Assembly (NCBI GenBank): GCA_963695645.1
Contig: CAVOHC010000012.1
Coordinates: 124,001 to 188,000, forward strand
Length of the DNA stretch: 64,000 nt
Source of the DNA: DATBGO01 sp963695645
GTDB taxonomy: Bacteria > Actinomycetota > Actinomycetes > Streptosporangiales > Streptosporangiaceae
Direction of reading: 5' to 3'
Shown here: in pieces, positions 58,250 to 64,000 of the stretch
How the letters are laid out: the number at the start of each line of letters is the position of its first letter
How positions within the stretch are numbered: position 1 is the first letter of the stretch
Program-made: the position numbers and the translations under genes
Notes under the pieces: model-generated
What the model was told of the DNA's origin: nothing
What the model saw: only the letters and a program-made list of their open reading frames with translations
Database searches by the model: none

Positions 58250-58636
58250 ATGGCGAAGCTCAGCAACGACGCACTACTCGACGCGTTCAAGGAGATGACG
58301 CTGCTCGAGCTCTCTGAGTTCGTAAAGCAGTTCGAAGAAGCCTTCGATGTCAAGGCAGCGGCCCCGGTCGCTGCGGCCGCGCCTGCGGCCGCGGGCGGCG
58401 GCGCGGCCGAAGAGGTCGAGGAGAAGGACGAGTTCGACGTAGTCCTTGAGGCCGCGGGAGACAAGAAGATCCAGGTCATCAAGGAGGTCCGGACGCTGAC
58501 GAGCCTCGGGCTCAAGGAAGCGAAGGACTTGGTCGACGGCGCACCCAAGCCGCTCCTCGAGCATGTCAACAAGGAGACCGCAGAGAAGGCCAGGGCCCAG
58601 CTAGAGGGCGCTGGAGCCACCGTCACGGTCAAGTAA
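58250..58636 (+). CDS. rplL: 50S ribosomal protein bL7/bL12
   Basis: A protein of 128 residues. The N-terminal dimerisation helices come first (LLELSEFVKQFEEAF), then an Ala-rich hinge, then the factor-binding domain with KIQVIKEVRTLTSLGLKEAK and VDGAPKPLLE. It sits on the L10 stalk and recruits EF-G and EF-Tu. CGGAGGG precedes the ATG. It ends just before a strong terminator. Confidence 0.96.
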   Translation: MAKLSNDALLDAFKEMTLLELSEFVKQFEEAFDVKAAAPVAAAAPAAAGGGAAEEVEEKDEFDVVLEAAGDKKIQVIKEVRTLTSLGLKEAKDLVDGAPKPLLEHVNKETAEKARAQLEGAGATVTVK

Positions 58637-58645
58637 GTAACCGGG

Positions 58646-58699
58646 CAGGCCGCCGCCCCGCCACCGCGCCTGTATCGCGGTGGGGCGGCGGCCTGAGCG
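58646..58699 (+). terminator. Strong terminator after rplL
   Basis: CAGGCCGCCGCC and GGCGGCGGCCTG with inner arms CCACCGCG/CGCGGTGG form a stem of about 20 bp with a 7-base loop and a small bulge, followed by AGCGTTTT. A classical intrinsic-type terminator by shape, separating rplJL from rpoBC. Confidence 0.8.
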
Positions 58700-58710
58700 T
58701 TTTGGCGGTC

Positions 58711-58865
58711 GCGGGTGCCGGTGCGGTGGCTGGTGAGCGGTGCCGGTGAGCGGTGCCGGTGGCCGGGGCCAGTGGGCGGTGCCGGTGAGCGGTGAGCGGT
58801 GCCGGTACCCGGTAGCGGTGCCGGTGAGCGGTGCCGGTGAGCGGTGAGCGGTGCAGGTGGCCGGG
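58711..58865. repeat. Degenerate tandem repeat of GGTGCCGGTGAGC-type units
   Basis: About 155 bases made of irregular copies of GGTGCCGGTGAGC and GGTGAGC. It lies between the rplL terminator and the rpoB promoters and looks like slippage-derived sequence; no coding role. Confidence 0.85.
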
Positions 58866-59015
58866 GGGAGCGGCTGGCTGCGGTTGCCGACGGGGCTGCG
58901 GGCCGGCGCACGCAACCGAACAACTGAGTATCCCCAGGCGGTTCGACCTGGAAACTCAGGCATGGATGTGATGTTCGTCACGTAGATTCAGATGGCGACT
59001 CTAGGGTCCGTGGGC

Positions 59016-59044
59016 TTGACGTTTGGCTTCAGACGAGCGATGCT
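59016..59044 (+). promoter_or_regulatory. Upstream promoter candidate for rpoB
   Basis: -35 TTGACG at 59016-59021 and -10 GATGCT at 59039-59044 with 17-base spacing. Confidence 0.4.
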
Positions 59045-59078
59045 CCAATGCAACCGTGAACCTCATAGTGGCGTACAG

Positions 59079-59108
59079 TTGACCGGCAGTGTGTCCATCG
59101 GCTATGCT
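59079..59108 (+). promoter_or_regulatory. Main promoter candidate for rpoB-rpoC
   Basis: -35 TTGACC at 59079-59084 and -10 TATGCT at 59103-59108, spacer 18. It leaves a leader of about 105 bases before rpoB. Confidence 0.55.
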
Positions 59109-59221
59109 GCCAATTTGCGCTGCACTCAGACGTCACCGGTGACCAAGAACCTCGCGGCAGGGTCCGCGGGCGTTTTGCGTGCGCGCGCTAGCCGTCCGCC
59201 ACAAGCTCGGAAGGACCCCTG

Positions 59222-62200
59222 TTGGCAGCCTCGCGCAGCGCCTCAGCTACCGCTCCTGGTCCACATCGTGTCTCGTTCGCCCGCATCAAGGAACCACTTG
59301 AGGTCCCCAGCCTCCTCGCCCTGCAGACCGACTCGTTCGACTGGCTGCTCGGCAACGAGCGCTGGCGCGACCGGCTTGCTGCGGAGCAGAAGGTAGGGAA
59401 CAAGAACCTCCCAGATCAGTCGGGCCTCGAAGAGATCTTCGAGGAGATCAGTCCGATTGAGGACTTCACGGGCACCATGTCGCTCTCGTTCCGTGATCAT
59501 CGGTTCGAGCCTCCTAAGTACTCCGCTGAGGAGTGCAAGGAGAAGGACATGACGTACTCCGCCCCGATGTTCGTCACGGCCGAGTTCATCAACAACTCCA
59601 CCGGCGAGATCAAGAGCCAGACCGTGTTCATGGGTGACTTCCCGCTGATGTCGCCCAAGGGAACTTTCATCATCAACGGCACCGAGCGTGTCGTCGTGTC
59701 GCAGCTGGTCCGCTCCCCGGGCGTCTACTTCGACCGCCAGGTCGACAAGACCTCGGACAAGGACATCTTCAGCTGCAAGGTGATCCCGTCCAGGGGCGCC
59801 TGGCTCGAGTTCGAGATCGACAAGCGGGACAGCGTCGGGGTCCGGATCGACCGGAAGCGCAAGCAGAGCGTCACCGTTCTGCTGAAGGCGCTCGGCTGGG
59901 ATGAGGCGAGGATCCTCGAGCGGTTCGGCGGCTTCGAATCGATGCGCGCCACGCTGGAGAAGGACCACACCACCGGCCAGGACGACGCGCTGCTCGACAT
60001 CTACCGCAAGCTCCGGCCGGGCGAGCCGCCGACCAGGGAATCGGCGCAGGCGCTGCTGGAGAACCTCTACTTCAACCCGAAGCGTTACGACCTGGCGAAG
60101 GTTGGCCGGTACAAGGTCAACAAGAAGCTGGGCCTGAGCCTGCCGATCAGCCAGGGCACGCTAACCGAGGATGACATCGTCGGCACCATCGAGTACCTGG
60201 TCCGGCTGCACGTCGGCGAGGAGGAGATGACCTCCGGCGACACGGTGCTCCCGGTCGAGGTGGATGATATCGACCACTTCGGTAACCGGCGGCTGCGCAC
60301 CGTCGGCGAGCTGATCCAAAATCAGGTCCGGCTCGGGCTGGCCCGGATGGAGCGGGTCGTCAGGGAGCGGATGACCACGCAGGACGTCGAGGCGATCACG
60401 CCGCAGACGCTGATCAATATCAGGCCGGTCGTCGCCTCCATCAAGGAGTTCTTCGGTACCAGCCAGCTCTCCCAGTTCATGGACCAGACCAATCCGCTGG
60501 CCGGCCTGACCCACAAGCGCCGGCTGTCGGCGCTAGGCCCGGGCGGCCTGTCCAGGGAGCGGGCCGGCTTCGAGGTCCGCGACGTGCACCCGAGTCACTA
60601 CGGCCGGATGTGCCCGATCGAGACCCCGGAGGGCCCGAACATCGGGCTGATCGGATCGCTCTCGTCCTACGGGCGGGTCAACGCGTTCGGCTTCGTGGAG
60701 ACGCCTTACCGCAAGGTGCGGGCGGGCAAGGTCACCAGCCAGATCGACTACCTGACGGCCGATGAGGAGGACAGGCACGTCATCGCGCAGGCCAACGCGC
60801 CGGTCGGCCCGGACGGGACCTTCGTCGAGGATCGCGTGCTGGTCCGGCGGAAGGGCGGCGAGGTCGACTACATCAAGCCCGACGACGTCGACTACATCGA
60901 CGTGTCGCCGCGCCAGATGGTGTCGGTCGCAACCGCGATGATCCCGTTCCTTGAGCACGACGATGCCAACCGGGCCCTGATGGGCTCGAACATGCAGCGG
61001 CAGTCCGTGCCGCTGCTGCGCAGCGAGGCGCCGCTGGTCGGCACCGGCATGGAGTACCGTGCCGCCACCGACGCGGGCGACGTGATCGTGGCCGAGAAGC
61101 CCGGCTTGGTGGAGCAGTCGAGCGCCGACTTCATCACCGTGGCCAACGACGACGGCACCCGTAACACCTACCTGGTTGCCAAGTTCCGCAGATCCAACCA
61201 GGGCACCTGCTTCAACCAGAAGCCGGTCGTGGATGAGGGCCAGCGGGTCGAGGCAGGGCAGGTCATCGCCGATGGCCCGTGTACCGATCATGGCGAGATG
61301 GCGCTCGGCCGCAACCTGCTGGTCGCGTTCATGCCGTGGGAGGGCCACAACTACGAGGACGCGATCATCCTGTCCCAGCGGCTGGTCCAGGACGATGTGC
61401 TGTCCTCGATCCACATCGAGGAGCACGAGGTCGACGCGCGGGACACCAAGCTCGGGCCCGAGGAGATCACCAGGGACATCCCGAACGTCTCCGAGGACGT
61501 GCTTGCTGACCTCGACGACCGCGGCATCATCCGGATCGGCGCCGAGGTGACAACGGGCGACATCCTCGTCGGCAAGGTCACGCCCAAGGGCGAGACCGAG
61601 CTGACCCCTGAGGAGCGGCTGCTGCGGGCGATCTTCGGCGAGAAGGCCCGCGAGGTCCGCGACACCTCGCTGAAGGTGCCGCACGGCGAGTCCGGCAAGG
61701 TGATCGGCGTCCGTGTCTTCACCAGGGAGGACGGCGACGAGCTGCCGCCAGGCGTGAACGAGCTCGTGCGGGTCTACGTGGCCGCCAAGCGGAAGATCAC
61801 CGACGGCGACAAGCTTGCCGGGCGGCACGGCAACAAGGGCGTCATCGCCAAGATCCTGCCGATCGAGGACATGCCGTTCATGAAGGACGGCACGCCGGTT
61901 GACGTGGTCCTCAACCCGCTCGGCGTGCCCGGCCGGATGAACGTCGGCCAGGTGCTCGAGACGCATCTTGGCTGGGTCGCCAGCTCGGGCTGGAATGTCG
62001 AGGGCGACGACGAGGACTGGAAGAAGCGGCTCCGCCAGATCGGCGCCGGGGAAGCGGCGGGGGGCACTCCGGTGGCCACCCCGGTCTTCGACGGCGCGCG
62101 CGAGGAGGAGATCACTGGGCTGCTCGGCAGCGCGCTGCCAAACCGGGACGGTGACCGGCTGGTCGCGGGCAGCGGCAAGGCCACGCTGTTCGACGGCAGG

Positions 62201-62689
62201 ACCGGTGAGCCGTTCAAGGATCCGATAGCGGTCGGCTACATCTACATTCTCAAGCTGCTGCACCTGGTCGATGACAAGATCCACGCCAGGTCCACCGGCC
62301 CGTACTCGATGATCACCCAGCAGCCCCTCGGCGGTAAGGCTCAGTTCGGCGGGCAGCGGTTCGGTGAGATGGAGGTCTGGGCGCTGGAGGCTTACGGCGC
62401 GGCTTACGCGCTGCAGGAGCTGCTGACCATCAAGTCCGACGACATCCTCGGCCGGGTCAAGGTCTACGAGGCCATCGTCAAGGGCGAGAACATCCCCGAG
62501 CCAGGCATACCTGAGTCGTTCAAGGTGCTTATCAAGGAGATGCAGTCGCTCTGCCTGAATGTGGAGGTGCTCTCCAGTGACGGCGCGGCCATCGAGATGC
62601 GTGACACCGACGAGGACGTCTTCCGCGCAGCGGAGGAACTTGGCATTGACCTGTCCCGGCGCGAGCCGAGCAGTGTCGAAGAGGTCTGA
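59222..62689 (+). CDS. rpoB: RNA polymerase beta subunit
   Basis: Full length, 1155 residues, starting at a TTG with GAAGGA upstream, as in Streptomyces rpoB. The N-terminal SFARIKEPLEVPSLLALQTD and the C-terminal GRVKVYEAIVKGENIPEPG are typical. The rifampicin region is at about 412-450: FGTSQLSQFMDQTNPLAGLT, then HKRRLSALGPGGLSRERAG. Two residues differ from the usual consensus there: T423 and A427 (E. coli N518 and S522 positions); the Asp, His and Ser positions most often mutated in resistance are unchanged. It is separated from rpoC by 27 bases. Confidence 0.97.
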   Translation: MAASRSASATAPGPHRVSFARIKEPLEVPSLLALQTDSFDWLLGNERWRDRLAAEQKVGNKNLPDQSGLEEIFEEISPIEDFTGTMSLSFRDHRFEPPKYSAEECKEKDMTYSAPMFVTAEFINNSTGEIKSQTVFMGDFPLMSPKGTFIINGTERVVVSQLVRSPGVYFDRQVDKTSDKDIFSCKVIPSRGAWLEFEIDKRDSVGVRIDRKRKQSVTVLLKALGWDEARILERFGGFESMRATLEKDHTTGQDDALLDIYRKLRPGEPPTRESAQALLENLYFNPKRYDLAKVGRYKVNKKLGLSLPISQGTLTEDDIVGTIEYLVRLHVGEEEMTSGDTVLPVEVDDIDHFGNRRLRTVGELIQNQVRLGLARMERVVRERMTTQDVEAITPQTLINIRPVVASIKEFFGTSQLSQFMDQTNPLAGLTHKRRLSALGPGGLSRERAGFEVRDVHPSHYGRMCPIETPEGPNIGLIGSLSSYGRVNAFGFVETPYRKVRAGKVTSQIDYLTADEEDRHVIAQANAPVGPDGTFVEDRVLVRRKGGEVDYIKPDDVDYIDVSPRQMVSVATAMIPFLEHDDANRALMGSNMQRQSVPLLRSEAPLVGTGMEYRAATDAGDVIVAEKPGLVEQSSADFITVANDDGTRNTYLVAKFRRSNQGTCFNQKPVVDEGQRVEAGQVIADGPCTDHGEMALGRNLLVAFMPWEGHNYEDAIILSQRLVQDDVLSSIHIEEHEVDARDTKLGPEEITRDIPNVSEDVLADLDDRGIIRIGAEVTTGDILVGKVTPKGETELTPEERLLRAIFGEKAREVRDTSLKVPHGESGKVIGVRVFTREDGDELPPGVNELVRVYVAAKRKITDGDKLAGRHGNKGVIAKILPIEDMPFMKDGTPVDVVLNPLGVPGRMNVGQVLETHLGWVASSGWNVEGDDEDWKKRLRQIGAGEAAGGTPVATPVFDGAREEEITGLLGSALPNRDGDRLVAGSGKATLFDGRTGEPFKDPIAVGYIYILKLLHLVDDKIHARSTGPYSMITQQPLGGKAQFGGQRFGEMEVWALEAYGAAYALQELLTIKSDDILGRVKVYEAIVKGENIPEPGIPESFKVLIKEMQSLCLNVEVLSSDGAAIEMRDTDEDVFRAAEELGIDLSRREPSSVEEV

Positions 62690-62716
62690 TCCGATCTACC
62701 CCAGGGGACAAAAAAC

Positions 62717-64000
<1,284 letters not shown>

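Larger units (their letters stand above)
58700..59221. other. Intergenic region between rplL and rpoB with repeats and two promoters
   Basis: It contains the degenerate repeat at 58711-58865 and promoter-like elements at 59016-59044 and 59079-59108. I see no gene. Confidence 0.6.

Noticed and set aside
60533..62284. A 583-codon open frame antisense to rpoB
   Set aside because: It is a GC-bias shadow; rpoB is intact and conserved on the other strand, and the antisense product looks like nothing known.

Overview
The window is high-GC DNA from an actinomycete. The right end holds the conserved actinobacterial block tRNA-Met, rpmG, hadA, hadB, murB, (prepilin peptidase, add, aspC on the other strand), tRNA-Trp, secE, nusG, rplK, rplA, rplJ, rplL, rpoB, rpoC. 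GTG and TTG starts, ATGA/GTGA overlaps and the rpoB TTG start fit Streptomyces or Streptosporangiales relatives; the genus cannot be named from this window.

Positions 1-36100 are an anaerobiosis/dormancy island resembling the DosR (DevR) regulon of Mycobacterium tuberculosis and the related hypoxia islands of other actinomycetes. It holds the start of a DevS-like sensor kinase, an orphan cytochrome b, six universal stress proteins, an alcohol dehydrogenase, a kinase/ATPase like Rv2004c, an Acg-type nitroreductase, GAPDH, a group 3b-like NiFe hydrogenase with its protease, a CBS-BON protein, a HAD hydrolase, a DevS-like pseudokinase, a PPOX-fold protein, AcuC, CydDC next to ruined cydA and cydB, a DUF1918 protein, a GNAT/ADP-forming acyl-CoA ligase, an Rv1733c-like membrane protein, acetate kinase, arginine deiminase and ornithine carbamoyltransferase. 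About eighteen 14-bp sites of the form GGGNC-N4-GNCCC, several matching the core of the DosR box, lie in front of these genes and are the best evidence for a single low-oxygen regulon.

Positions 36100-48000 are accessory: an MMPL transporter, a GntR/HutC regulator beside a choline-kinase-like protein and a dimethylglycine dehydrogenase-type flavoprotein, an LtrA membrane protein, a methyltransferase, and a Tat-exported protein followed by a DUF4331 protein.

The most notable points are the shared regulatory box; the hydrogenase split over two convergent strands with a cyclic-nucleotide-binding protein inside the operon; a 16-codon leader ORF overlapping the hydrogenase large subunit; decay of cydAB beside intact cydDC; a pseudokinase with Gln for the phospho-acceptor His; a frameshift in rplA; and coding tandem repeats in nusG and rplJ.
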